Positions 45,362 through 52,073 of a stretch of DNA of 52,073 nucleotides are shown piece after piece. The DNA comes from Bacteroidales bacterium (GTDB lineage Bacteria; Bacteroidota; Bacteroidia; Bacteroidales; F082), in contig JAEEJS010000039.1 of the NCBI GenBank assembly GCA_016282015.1, positions 1 to 52,073 of the forward strand, read 5' to 3'. A program made the position numbers and the translations under genes. The notes under the pieces are model-generated. The model was given only the letters and a program-made list of their open reading frames with translations, made no database searches and was not told where the DNA came from. Positions within the stretch are counted from its first letter, which is position 1, and each line of letters starts with the position of its first letter.

Positions 45362-46816
45362 CTATTTTTCAGGGACGTTTTTCAATGTCTCGACCAGGAA
45401 TTCCCAGAACGGAGCTACCGATTCGATGAGCAGTGCCTCGTCTGGTGAGTGCGGGTGAACCAGTGTAGGGCCGAACGAAATCATATCCCAGTTAGGATAT
45501 TTTGCGCCGAGAATGCCGCATTCGAGGCCGGCGTGAATGACCATGACCTTAGGCTCTTTGCCGAACTTGTCTTTGTAAACCTTCTTCATTGTGGCGAGGA
45601 TAGGGCTGTTGATGTCCGGTTTCCAGCCGTGGTATGAACCGGTCGACTCAACTTCGGCACCATGCTCTTTGAGCACTTCGCGAATGTTGGCTGCCAACTC
45701 GTCTTTGAGCTCGTCGACCAGACCGCGCTGCAGTGAGCAGGTGATGATCTTGCCGTTCTCGAGTTTCACCAGGGCGAGGTTGGATGAGGTCTCGACTGTG
45801 CCTTCGAAATCTTTCGACATGCCAATGACGCCGTTAGGATATTTTGCGATGGCTTCCATCATGTTCTTGTAGGTCTTGTTGTCGATGACCTGCTTTGGCA
45901 TGGCTGCCTCGACTATAGACACTGAAAGGTCAGGTTCGGCTTCGGCGAACTGTTCCTTGACAGTGGTGTTGTACTCTTCGACAAGCTTCTGCAGTTTGTC
46001 GGCCTTGGCGGCTGGTACTATGACTGTGGCGAACGACTCTCTTGGGATGGCGTTACGCAAGCTGCCTCCGTTGATTTCGCAAAGGCGGACGCCGTATTTC
46101 TGCGATGCTATGATGAGCAGGGTGTTCATGATCTTGTTGGCGTTGCCACGGCCGAGGTTGATGTCCATGCCTGAGTGACCGCCTTTCAAACCCTTTACTA
46201 TCAGCTGGAAAGCTGCCATATCGGCTGGAATCTCTTCCATCTTAGGAGTCCAGCAGGCGTTGGTGTCAATACCGCCGGCGCAGCCCACGTAGAGCTCACC
46301 TTCGGTCTCTGAGTCCATGTTGAGGAGGATGTCGCCTTTGAGGACGCCGGGTGCGAGCTGGTTGGCTCCTGTCATGCCTGTTTCTTCGTCGATGGTGAAG
46401 AGGCCTTCGATAGGACCGTGCTCGAGGTTCTTGGCAGCGAGAACGCCCATGGCTGCTGCTGCTCCGAGACCGTTGTCAGCACCCAGAGTTGTGCCTTTGG
46501 CGCGTACCCAACCGTTGTCGACGTAAGTCTCGATAGGGTCTTTTTCGAAATCGTGCACTGTATCGGCGTTCTTCTGAGGCACCATGTCGAGGTGGGCCTG
46601 AAGGATGATGCCCTTGCGGTTTTCATAGCCAGGGGTGGCAGGCTTGCGGATGATGACGTTGCCGGCCTTGTCAACTATGGTTTCCAAACCGAGGTCTTCA
46701 CCGAATTTCTTCATGAATGCTATTACTTTAGCCTCTTTTTTTGAAGGACGCGGAATGCGTGTAAGGCTGTAGAAGTTTTCAAATACTTCTTTTGGCTGTA
46801 ATTCGTTGATAGTCAT
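45362..46816 (-). CDS. pepD: Aminoacyl-histidine dipeptidase (M20 family, PepD)
   Basis: 484 residues, typical length. A cytoplasmic two-zinc peptidase that hydrolyses Xaa-His and other dipeptides. Metal-site motifs: LQAHLDMVPQKN (His), GTTLGADNGLGAAAAMGVL (Asp), FTIDEETGMTGA (Glu-Glu), LLNMDSETEGE and VIHAGLECGIL. The lid domain starts near FQLIVKGLKGGHSGMDI. It is 30 bases after the H-cluster protein gene on the same strand, so it might be read from the same transcript, but its function is unrelated. Confidence 0.95.
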   Translation of the reverse strand: MTINELQPKEVFENFYSLTRIPRPSKKEAKVIAFMKKFGEDLGLETIVDKAGNVIIRKPATPGYENRKGIILQAHLDMVPQKNADTVHDFEKDPIETYVDNGWVRAKGTTLGADNGLGAAAAMGVLAAKNLEHGPIEGLFTIDEETGMTGANQLAPGVLKGDILLNMDSETEGELYVGCAGGIDTNACWTPKMEEIPADMAAFQLIVKGLKGGHSGMDINLGRGNANKIMNTLLIIASQKYGVRLCEINGGSLRNAIPRESFATVIVPAAKADKLQKLVEEYNTTVKEQFAEAEPDLSVSIVEAAMPKQVIDNKTYKNMMEAIAKYPNGVIGMSKDFEGTVETSSNLALVKLENGKIITCSLQRGLVDELKDELAANIREVLKEHGAEVESTGSYHGWKPDINSPILATMKKVYKDKFGKEPKVMVIHAGLECGILGAKYPNWDMISFGPTLVHPHSPDEALLIESVAPFWEFLVETLKNVPEK

Positions 46817-46846
46817 TGTATTATAATTTTGTATTTGTTTATTTTT

Positions 46847-48199
46847 TTAACGGAATTTTTCAATTTTTTCGAAGCCCCAAATGTTTTCCATGATTTTCAG
46901 TGACTCCTCGACTTTCATGTCTTTGCGTGCTTCCATGTTGCGTTGCACGAAGATGCAGTCGGACAGGCTGCAGCCGTTACAGACTATATCTTCAGCCAAG
47001 GCGTCGCAGGAAGGAGCTCCGCAAATGCCGCAGTCGATTTGTGGCAACAGACGCTCCAACTCCTTTATTCTGTTCATTTTCTCCAAGGCTTTGGAGATGT
47101 CGGGGTCGAGGCTGATGGAACGTGGCTCCACTTCGTCGATTTTGACATTGTTAAGCAGGTATTCGCGTTCGCCTTCCACTTCGTCGGCTCTGGTCATCTC
47201 GCCTCGGCGTTCCTTGCCGGCCACGTATCTGGCTCGGCCGAACATGCGCTCGCAGGTGAGGAAGCGGTTGTTGTAGGTGAGAATGCCTCCAGGGCAGCTT
47301 TGGTCGCAGGCGCGTAGTTCGAGGAAGTCGACGCCTTCAATTTCGTCGTTTTCAACTTTCTCGAGGAACTCTATCACGTTGTCTATGCCGTCTATCGACA
47401 GTGAATGCTCGGATACGGAGAGACGGCGTTCGCCGTTAGTCAGCGACATGAGTATGCTGTCGGAAGTGAGCTGGGCGATGGGCAGTTTCACCTCTTTGTA
47501 ATCGTGGCCTTGTTCCTTGATTTTCTTGTAGACTCTGTTGTAGAGCGAGTCCATGTTGATGACGCCGTCCACGCTCGACCTCTCTTCGCCGACAGGGCTT
47601 TTCACGGCCGCTATCTTGGCTGCGCAAGGGGTGACGTAGAACACTCCGATCTGGTCTTCAGGCCAGCCGTCTTTGACGAGTTTGCGTCTGATGTATATGG
47701 CTGTGAGGTCAAGCGGAGTTCTGAGCGGCATGATGTTTTCAACCAAGCCTGGGAACTTAACTTGTATCAGTCGGACTATGGCCGGGCAGAACGATGAGAT
47801 TAGGGGCTTGGTGTTGCCTTCACGCTCCAGACGGTTTTTGGCCTCGGTGTAGATAGGCGTTGTGATTTCCGTCTCGATGACGTGCTGGAAGCCTATCTCG
47901 TTGAGGATGGAGTAGATGCGCGAAACGCTGATGTCGTCTTTGAACTGGCCGAGGAAAACGGCGGGCACAAGTGCGACACGGCAAGGATATTTGAAGATTT
48001 CCTCAAAGTCGTCCTGCTTGACATAGACGGCTTTGTGCGGACATGCTATGAAGCAGTTGCCGCAGTCGATGCAGCGGTCCTCATTGATGTGTGCTTTTCC
48101 GTCGCGCACACGGATAGCTTCGGTAGGGCACACCCTCATGCAGTGAGAGCAACCTTCGCAAACGTTTTCGTGTATCTGTAAAGCGTGAAAAAATGCCAT
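46847..48199 (-). CDS. H-cluster-domain iron-sulfur protein, probable sensory [FeFe]-hydrogenase (HydS-like)
   Basis: 450 residues. The N-terminus has two 4Fe-4S motifs (CEGCSHCMRVCP and CIDCGNCFIACP). The middle is the [FeFe]-hydrogenase large-subunit domain with altered motifs: SSFCPAIVRL (motif 1), VTPCAAKIAAV (motif 2) and ELRACDQSCPGGI (motif 3). So the four H-cluster cysteines can be matched, but the surroundings differ from catalytic HydA. The C-terminus has a third cluster-binding domain (LPQIDCGICGAPSCDAL, CNGCSLSDC) instead of the PAS domain of some sensory hydrogenases. It ends an operon of signalling proteins, pointing to a sensor. The small-subunit domain is absent. Enzymatic activity is unproven. 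Confidence 0.85.
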   Translation of the reverse strand: MAFFHALQIHENVCEGCSHCMRVCPTEAIRVRDGKAHINEDRCIDCGNCFIACPHKAVYVKQDDFEEIFKYPCRVALVPAVFLGQFKDDISVSRIYSILNEIGFQHVIETEITTPIYTEAKNRLEREGNTKPLISSFCPAIVRLIQVKFPGLVENIMPLRTPLDLTAIYIRRKLVKDGWPEDQIGVFYVTPCAAKIAAVKSPVGEERSSVDGVINMDSLYNRVYKKIKEQGHDYKEVKLPIAQLTSDSILMSLTNGERRLSVSEHSLSIDGIDNVIEFLEKVENDEIEGVDFLELRACDQSCPGGILTYNNRFLTCERMFGRARYVAGKERRGEMTRADEVEGEREYLLNNVKIDEVEPRSISLDPDISKALEKMNRIKELERLLPQIDCGICGAPSCDALAEDIVCNGCSLSDCIFVQRNMEARKDMKVEESLKIMENIWGFEKIEKFR

Positions 48200-48232
48200 A
48201 ATCCTAATCTTTTAATTCCTATATATTATTTT

Positions 48233-48249
48233 CGTCATTTGAAATGACG
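48233..48249. repeat. 17-base palindrome CGTCATTTGAAATGACG
   Basis: Perfect 8-base arms around a single G, located in the 57-base gap between the anti-sigma-like ATPase gene and the H-cluster protein gene. It could be a small operator or an RNA hairpin between two genes of the operon. No T run follows, so it is not a standard terminator. Confidence 0.5.
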
Positions 48250-48256
48250 TCGAGAC

Positions 48257-48670
48257 TTAGCTCAAATTTACTTCCATTTCAACTGTGGTGCCTACACCAA
48301 CGGTCGACTGCACGTTGAGGCGGTCGACGTTCTTTTTGATGTTAGGCAGTCCCATGCCGGCGCCGAAGCCCATGTTGCGGACCTCAGGCGAGGCGGTGGA
48401 GTTGCCCTCCTGCATTGCCCAGTCGATGTCCGGGATGCCGGGGCCTTTATCGATGACACGAAGGAGTATCTTGCCAGCGTCGATGTCGGCGGTGACAACA
48501 CCGCCGTAGGCATGCGCGATAGCGTTGACTTCGGCCTCGTAAAGGGCGACAACGACGCGTTTGACTATGGACGGGTTGACGTTGAGCTGCTTCAAGGTCT
48601 TCTTGATGGAACTTGAAGCCGAGCCTGCGTTGACGAAATCTCCTTCTATTACAGTGTATTCAAGATGCAT
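48257..48670 (-). CDS. Anti-sigma-factor-like serine kinase ATPase (RsbW/SpoIIAB type)
   Basis: 137 residues, one GHKL ATPase domain. N box ALYEAEVNAIAHAYGG (about 43-58), G1 box DKGPGIPD (about 74-81), G2 box GFGAGMGLPNIKK (about 101-113). Members of this class phosphorylate anti-anti-sigma proteins on serine and bind sigma factors. Neither partner is in the window. Similar genes are commonly found with H-cluster and DRTGG genes near clostridial-type bifurcating hydrogenases. It lies 24 bases after the DRTGG gene. Confidence 0.85.
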   Translation of the reverse strand: MHLEYTVIEGDFVNAGSASSSIKKTLKQLNVNPSIVKRVVVALYEAEVNAIAHAYGGVVTADIDAGKILLRVIDKGPGIPDIDWAMQEGNSTASPEVRNMGFGAGMGLPNIKKNVDRLNVQSTVGVGTTVEMEVNLS

Positions 48671-48694
48671 AGTAGTTAATCAATCTGTTTAGTG

Positions 48695-49039
48695 TTAATA
48701 AATTGGTTTGAGTCCGGCTTCCCAAAGAAGACCGCAGGCTTTGAACATAGAGTAGTCGCATTCCATGAGGACCATGCCCTCATCTTCGGCCAGCTCTATC
48801 ATCTCTTCCGTAGTTTTCTTCTTTCTGACGAACACGATGATGTCGAGGTTGCCCATCTCTGCAGTGCGGATGGTCTGCATGGTGCAGAGTCCTGTGACTA
48901 TCATCGGGAAATTGTCGCCCAAGGTGAGGATGTCCGACATCAAGTCGCTGGCGAAGACTTTGTCCTGCTCTTCGTCCAGACGGTCCTGACCGCAAACCAC
49001 CTTGGCGTTCAAAAGTTTAGCGATTTCTGATAGTTTCAT
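48695..49039 (-). CDS. DRTGG-domain protein
   Basis: 114 residues, a stand-alone DRTGG domain: KLSEIAKLLNAKVVCG at the N-terminus and SDLMSDILTLGDNFPMIVTG, the family's central segment, then a beta-strand IIVFVRKKK. In larger proteins the domain accompanies CBS domains or phosphotransacetylases; its ligand is unknown. A second DRTGG protein of similar length is encoded at 50421. The pair flank the PHP and kinase-like genes, so they may be regulatory partners. Confidence 0.82.
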   Translation of the reverse strand: MKLSEIAKLLNAKVVCGQDRLDEEQDKVFASDLMSDILTLGDNFPMIVTGLCTMQTIRTAEMGNLDIIVFVRKKKTTEEMIELAEDEGMVLMECDYSMFKACGLLWEAGLKPIY

Positions 49040-49095
49040 TTGTTGTTTGTAATTTATCTTTTTTCAATTATATGATTTAACAATCCAGGGGGGAA

Positions 49096-49644
49096 TCATT
49101 CATTGTAATGAATTTCTTCCAGATTTTCTTGAATCATCTCTTTCAGATACTTCATGATATTGATGTCGTTCATTGACATTCCGTCGAGTGCCTCCTTGAT
49201 TTCGTCGGTGTCGAACACATACTCTCCTTCGTCGGTGATGTGTTTGTAGATGAAATGTATGTCCTCGTGAGCGGCGAACAGCATCACCAGAGTGCCCGAG
49301 AGGTCGCCCATGGGCGGACGGTCGATGTTGTCGTGCTGGAACCAGAAGTTGAGCACGGTGCCTTTGCCGACCTCGCTCTCAATCTTCATGCCGCCGCCGC
49401 AGTTCTCTGTGTTCATTTTAATCAAAGGTAGACCCAGACCGACTTTTCGAGTGGTTCTGGAAGTCGTCCAAGGGTCGGTGACCTTAGCCAGAAACTCCGG
49501 CGACATGCCTTTGCCGTTGTCTTTGATGGTGAAGGCGTAAATGTTGTCCTTCAGGCTGTCTTTGATGGTCAGCTCGACAAGGGTCGAGTTGGCTGCGGTG
49601 GAGTTCTCCATCAGGTCGTATACATGTAATGCCAGTTCTTTCAT
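49096..49644 (-). CDS. GHKL (histidine-kinase-type) ATPase without a phosphoacceptor domain
   Basis: 182 residues. N box HVYDLMENSTAANSTLVEL (about 7-25), G1 box DNGKGMS (about 42-48), G2 box KVGLGLPLIK (about 67-76), then GTVLNFWF closing the ATPase fold (about 110). The rest (about 115-182) is an acidic extension, unrecognised. There is no dimerisation/His-phosphotransfer domain, so it cannot autophosphorylate as a classical kinase. It overlaps the PHP gene by 4 bases. Confidence 0.82.
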   Translation of the reverse strand: MKELALHVYDLMENSTAANSTLVELTIKDSLKDNIYAFTIKDNGKGMSPEFLAKVTDPWTTSRTTRKVGLGLPLIKMNTENCGGGMKIESEVGKGTVLNFWFQHDNIDRPPMGDLSGTLVMLFAAHEDIHFIYKHITDEGEYVFDTDEIKEALDGMSMNDINIMKYLKEMIQENLEEIHYNE

Positions 49645-50420
49645 CCGAATAAAAGTTGTAGTTTTTCTTGTGGTTCTGTGTCGACGTACCTGCCGTCCTC
49701 GCCACGGAGGGTGCGGCGGAACTCGTCAAAAGTGAGGTCGTACATGTGGAACACGCAGTGCACCTCGCCTATGATATGTAAAAAATGAGCGTCGCTGCTC
49801 TTGGTGAACATGAACTTCTTCAAGTAAGCGAACTTCTTCAAAAACTCGTCTTTCTTGACGTGCTTTGAAATTTCGAGGGCGTCGGCCTTGATGTCTGGCG
49901 GAATGAAACCCAACTGCGACATCAGTGACGAAGCCGGTTTGTTGACGTGAGCCGGCACAAACAGACCTCCGATTTCATGCACCTTGTCGTAAAGCATGTC
50001 GAGGTCGCAGTCGAGGGCCGACCACAGCAGCCAAGGCTCGTCGCCAACTATCTCCTCGTCCTTGTCGACTATGAGCTGATAGCCGAATTTTTCCTCGTCG
50101 AGAGGGATGTGGGGCAGATGCTCGTCGAGAAACTCCTGGAACTTGTCGAGCTGTTCGTCGGTCTCGAAATAGGCGAGGGCATGAGCCTCTTCCTGAGTGG
50201 TAATTTCCACGCCGCCTATGACAAACACGCCCTGCTCGCGCCCAATCTGTTGGGTTACCTTCACCTGTCGGGTGGTGTTGTGGTCGCAGATGGCTATCAT
50301 GTCGAGATGCAGCTTCTTGGCCTGTTCGACTATGGCAGCTGGCGACATATAGATATCACCGCACGGCGAAAGCACCGTGTGGAGGTGAAGGTCGGCTCTA
50401 TATTTTTTGAGTTCCGGCAA
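49641..50420 (-). CDS. PHP-domain metal-dependent phosphoesterase
   Basis: 259 residues. The N-terminal PHP signature is ADLHLHTVLSPCGD (HxH at residues 12 and 14) and AICDHNTTRQVK; a later metal-binding segment is VPAHVNKPASSL and SSDAHFLHIIGE. PHP proteins hydrolyse phosphoesters with two or three metals; the substrate here is unknown. It starts directly at the DRTGG gene stop and overlaps the GHKL gene, tight coupling that suggests the product works in the same pathway. Confidence 0.85.
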   Translation of the reverse strand: MPELKKYRADLHLHTVLSPCGDIYMSPAAIVEQAKKLHLDMIAICDHNTTRQVKVTQQIGREQGVFVIGGVEITTQEEAHALAYFETDEQLDKFQEFLDEHLPHIPLDEEKFGYQLIVDKDEEIVGDEPWLLWSALDCDLDMLYDKVHEIGGLFVPAHVNKPASSLMSQLGFIPPDIKADALEISKHVKKDEFLKKFAYLKKFMFTKSSDAHFLHIIGEVHCVFHMYDLTFDEFRRTLRGEDGRYVDTEPQEKLQLLFG

Positions 50421-50759
50421 TTATTTATTGTTTAATAAATTGTATACCAATCCGGCGATTTCGTATGTAGGCAGTGAGGTTTGGAGAATCGGGATCTCTT
50501 CCTCATCGGCTTGGTTGATGGTGTCCTCGTTAGCACCGAGGTCTTTCACCAGTATGATGCATGACATTTCTTTCAGAGATGCCACTGCCATTACGTTTTT
50601 ATGTGTCTGGAGTGTGATCCAGATGTTACCTTCCTGTGCATTGCCCATCACGTCGCTGAGGAGGTCGCTGATGTAGCAACCGTCAATCTCACGGTCGAGG
50701 CCGTTTTTGCCGGCGAGGACCTTAAGTCCCAGCTTGTCAACTAATTCTTGTACTTTCAT
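50421..50759 (-). CDS. DRTGG-domain protein (first gene of the hydrogenase-linked signalling operon)
   Basis: 112 residues, a lone DRTGG domain: KVQELVDKLGLKVLAGKNG, then CYISDLLSDVMGNAQEGNIW and CIILVKDLGANEDTI. Related in layout to the gene at 48695 but not closely alike in sequence. It opens the six-gene reverse-strand operon, with a promoter about 40 bases upstream and queH divergent beyond that. Confidence 0.82.
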   Translation of the reverse strand: MKVQELVDKLGLKVLAGKNGLDREIDGCYISDLLSDVMGNAQEGNIWITLQTHKNVMAVASLKEMSCIILVKDLGANEDTINQADEEEIPILQTSLPTYEIAGLVYNLLNNK

Positions 50760-50793
50760 ATTATTTTCTATTTAAAAATTCAAAATAAGACTG

Positions 50794-50801
50794 CAAATTT
50801 A
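50794..50801 (-). promoter_or_regulatory. Promoter (-7 box TAAATTTG) for the signalling operon
   Basis: On the reverse strand TAAATTTG followed by C lies 35 bases before the ATG at 50759. It is divergent from the queH promoter at 50862. Consensus match only. Confidence 0.55.
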
Positions 50802-50861
50802 GGATATAATAATGAGAAAACAAAGGAAATCGAAAAATAATTTTTTTAAACAAATTATTGC

Positions 50862-50869
50862 TAATTTTG
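50862..50869 (+). promoter_or_regulatory. Promoter (-7 box TAATTTTG) almost touching the queH start codon
   Basis: TAATTTTG ends 4 bases before the GTG at 50874. At the usual spacing the transcript would begin at or near this GTG, so the mRNA may be leaderless. Confidence 0.5.
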
Positions 50870-50873
50870 TAGC

Positions 50874-51455
50874 GTGAAAAAGAAGTTCGAGATATCGGTT
50901 CCAGGAGGGGAGACCAAGGTGCTCCTTCACACCTGCTGCGCGCCATGCTCGTCGGCTATCATTGAATGCATGATGCAGCACGGCATCACACCTACTATAT
51001 ATTATAGCAATCCCAACATTTTCCCGTTGGAGGAATACGAGATTCGAAAGAACGAATGCACCCGCTATGCCACCTCACTCGGTTTGGAGATAATTGACGA
51101 CGACTACGACCATGAAAAATGGCGCTCTGAAATGGCTGGTCTGGAGGCTGAGCCGGAAAGGGGAGGGCGCTGTCTTAAGTGCTTCAAATACAGACTGTTA
51201 CGTGCTGCAAAATTTGCCCATGAGCACGGCTTTAAGGTCATTACGACAACCCTTGCTTCTAGCCGTTGGAAGAGCCTCGAACAAATCGAGGAAGCAGGCC
51301 TTTTTGCCGCCTCGCAATACCCTGATGTCACCTTCTGGGCGCAAAATTGGCGCAAGGGAGGCTTGAGCGAGAGAAGGCTAGAAATCATTAAGGAATACAA
51401 TTTTTACAACCAGAGATACTGTGGCTGTGAATTCTCGATGAGGAACGAAAATTAA
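50874..51455 (+). CDS. queH: Epoxyqueuosine reductase QueH (DUF208 family)
   Basis: 193 residues with a GTG start. It reduces epoxyqueuosine to queuosine in tRNA, replacing QueG. The paired cysteines and following motif LLHTCCAPCSSAIIECM (about 17-33), YSNPNIFPLEEYEIRKNE, and the C-terminal RYCGCEFSMRNE complete the cysteine set for the iron-sulfur cluster. The start is supported by the VPGGETKVLLH lead-in found in relatives; no ATG is available. A GTG at 50919 behind AGGAGGGG would give a shorter form and cannot be fully excluded. Confidence 0.9.
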   Translation: MKKKFEISVPGGETKVLLHTCCAPCSSAIIECMMQHGITPTIYYSNPNIFPLEEYEIRKNECTRYATSLGLEIIDDDYDHEKWRSEMAGLEAEPERGGRCLKCFKYRLLRAAKFAHEHGFKVITTTLASSRWKSLEQIEEAGLFAASQYPDVTFWAQNWRKGGLSERRLEIIKEYNFYNQRYCGCEFSMRNEN

Positions 51456-51491
51456 TTTTTTTATAATATTTATTTATATAAAAAAGAATCG

Positions 51492-51499
51492 TATATTTG
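51492..51499 (+). promoter_or_regulatory. Promoter (-7 box TATATTTG) for the hydrogenase-type operon
   Basis: TATATTTG followed by C in the 117-base gap after queH, leaving an AT-rich leader of about 70 bases before the ATG at 51573. Consensus match only. Confidence 0.55.
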
Positions 51500-51572
51500 C
51501 CAAACTATAAAATAGGTTTGAAAATATTGAAGAAATATTCATAAATCATTCATTAACATAATTTTACAAAAT

Positions 51573-51962
51573 ATGGCAAAAGTAAAATCTTTGGCAGAAT
51601 TGAAGGCTATGAGAGAGAAATTACAATCAAATCTCGACCTTCGTGAAAAGAGCGACAATCCTGACTCTATGGTTCAGATTAAAGTTGCTATGGCAACCTG
51701 CGGTATCGCCGCCGGCGCAAAACAGGTCATGGAACACATGATGGAGAAAGCCGATGAGTTGAAACTCAGCATCGTCTTCACTCAGACAGGCTGCATGGGC
51801 TACTGCCACGCAGAACCAACCATCGAGGTGAAATGCCCAGGTAAGGATCCTATCGTTTTCGGTCACGTCGACAACAAGCGCGCTGACGAGATTCTCACCA
51901 AGTATGTCATGAACAACGAACTCGTTGAAGGCATCATCCCGGTGAACTATGAGAAAATCTAA
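51573..51962 (+). CDS. Stand-alone thioredoxin-like [2Fe-2S] ferredoxin
   Basis: 129 residues. N-terminal helix, then VAMATCGIAAGAKQVM (Cys43), TQTGCMGYCHAEP (Cys74, Cys78) and EVKCPGKDP (Cys88), matching the small NuoE-like ferredoxins found just before hydB/nuoF in electron-bifurcating hydrogenase operons. It probably passes electrons between NADH- and ferredoxin-linked subunits. It is 29 bases before the next gene, which is cut by the window end. Confidence 0.85.
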   Translation: MAKVKSLAELKAMREKLQSNLDLREKSDNPDSMVQIKVAMATCGIAAGAKQVMEHMMEKADELKLSIVFTQTGCMGYCHAEPTIEVKCPGKDPIVFGHVDNKRADEILTKYVMNNELVEGIIPVNYEKI

Positions 51963-51991
51963 TCATTCATTCTAAATTGGAGGACTTTATA

Positions 51992-52073
51992 TGACAAAAA
52001 TCAAAACGCACGTGCTTTGCTGCGGTGGTACCGGATGTAAGGCATCTGCAAGTGATGAGATCATTGCAACCTT
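51992..52073 (+). CDS. HydB/NuoF-like subunit, 5' end only
   Basis: Only 27 codons are visible. They read MTKIKTHVLCCGGTGCKASAS, with a Cys-x4-Cys pair typical of the N-terminal [2Fe-2S] domain of HydB, the flavin subunit of NAD-linked bifurcating [FeFe]-hydrogenases. A GGAGG (51980-51984) precedes the ATG. The catalytic HydA, if present, should lie beyond the window. Confidence 0.75.

Noticed and set aside
50919..50921. Alternative GTG start of QueH behind AGGAGGGG
   Set aside because: It would remove the VPGGETK lead-in that relatives seem to have. Kept as a possible alternative only.

Overview
The window looks like chromosome of a Bacteroidota member, most likely order Bacteroidales and anaerobic. 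Three things point there. Most transcription units start behind the Bacteroidota-type -7 box (TAnnTTTG) with little Shine-Dalgarno sequence. There is a type IX secretion system (T9SS) with cargo. Electron-transfer flavoprotein and bifurcating-hydrogenase genes point to fermentative metabolism. I saw no rRNA, tRNA, CRISPR array, insertion sequence or prophage gene. Genus or species cannot be told from the sequence alone.

Layout. (1) 1-9562: the end of the S10/spc operon and the alpha operon (rplN partial through rplO, secY, map, infA, rpmJ, rpsM, rpsK, rpsD, rpoA, rplQ), closed by a terminator. (2) 9563-17204: a cell-surface island with a 1613-residue T9SS cargo protein, two tiny exported proteins sharing a C-terminal PLG(S/T)GLL-helix-basic motif, and a probable lipoprotein. 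(3) eno, then a reverse-strand block: a RecD-like helicase, a TamA-like lipoprotein (TamL), folC, tonB-exbD-exbB, and a membrane-anchored LytTR regulator. (4) 26515-33913: a divergent promoter region filled by a seven-copy, helically phased repeat, then a forward operon fabH-fabF-fabZ-etfB-acpP-etfA-acyl-CoA dehydrogenase-fabG. (5) 33912-45019: anmK and murF, the T9SS genes gldJ, porU and porV, and a second gingipain-fold (C25) peptidase with a T9SS sorting domain. (6) 45107-46816: rpmH and pepD. (7) 46847-52073: a reverse-strand signalling operon (DRTGG, PHP, two GHKL ATPases, DRTGG, H-cluster protein) diverging from queH and the start of a hydrogenase HydB/NuoF-type operon.

How parts may work together. 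PorU (sortase), PorV (its outer-membrane shuttle) and GldJ would export and anchor the cargo at 9933 and the C25 peptidase at 42653. ExbB/ExbD/TonB would power outer-membrane transport. The LytTR protein is the obvious candidate to bind the phased array next to its own gene and so control the fatty-acid/ETF operon. The H-cluster protein with its two GHKL ATPases and DRTGG proteins looks like a hydrogen- or redox-sensing circuit for the neighbouring hydrogenase genes. The array with the fab/etf operon, the hydrogenase signalling operon, and the paired small C-terminal-motif proteins are the best candidates for undescribed biology here.
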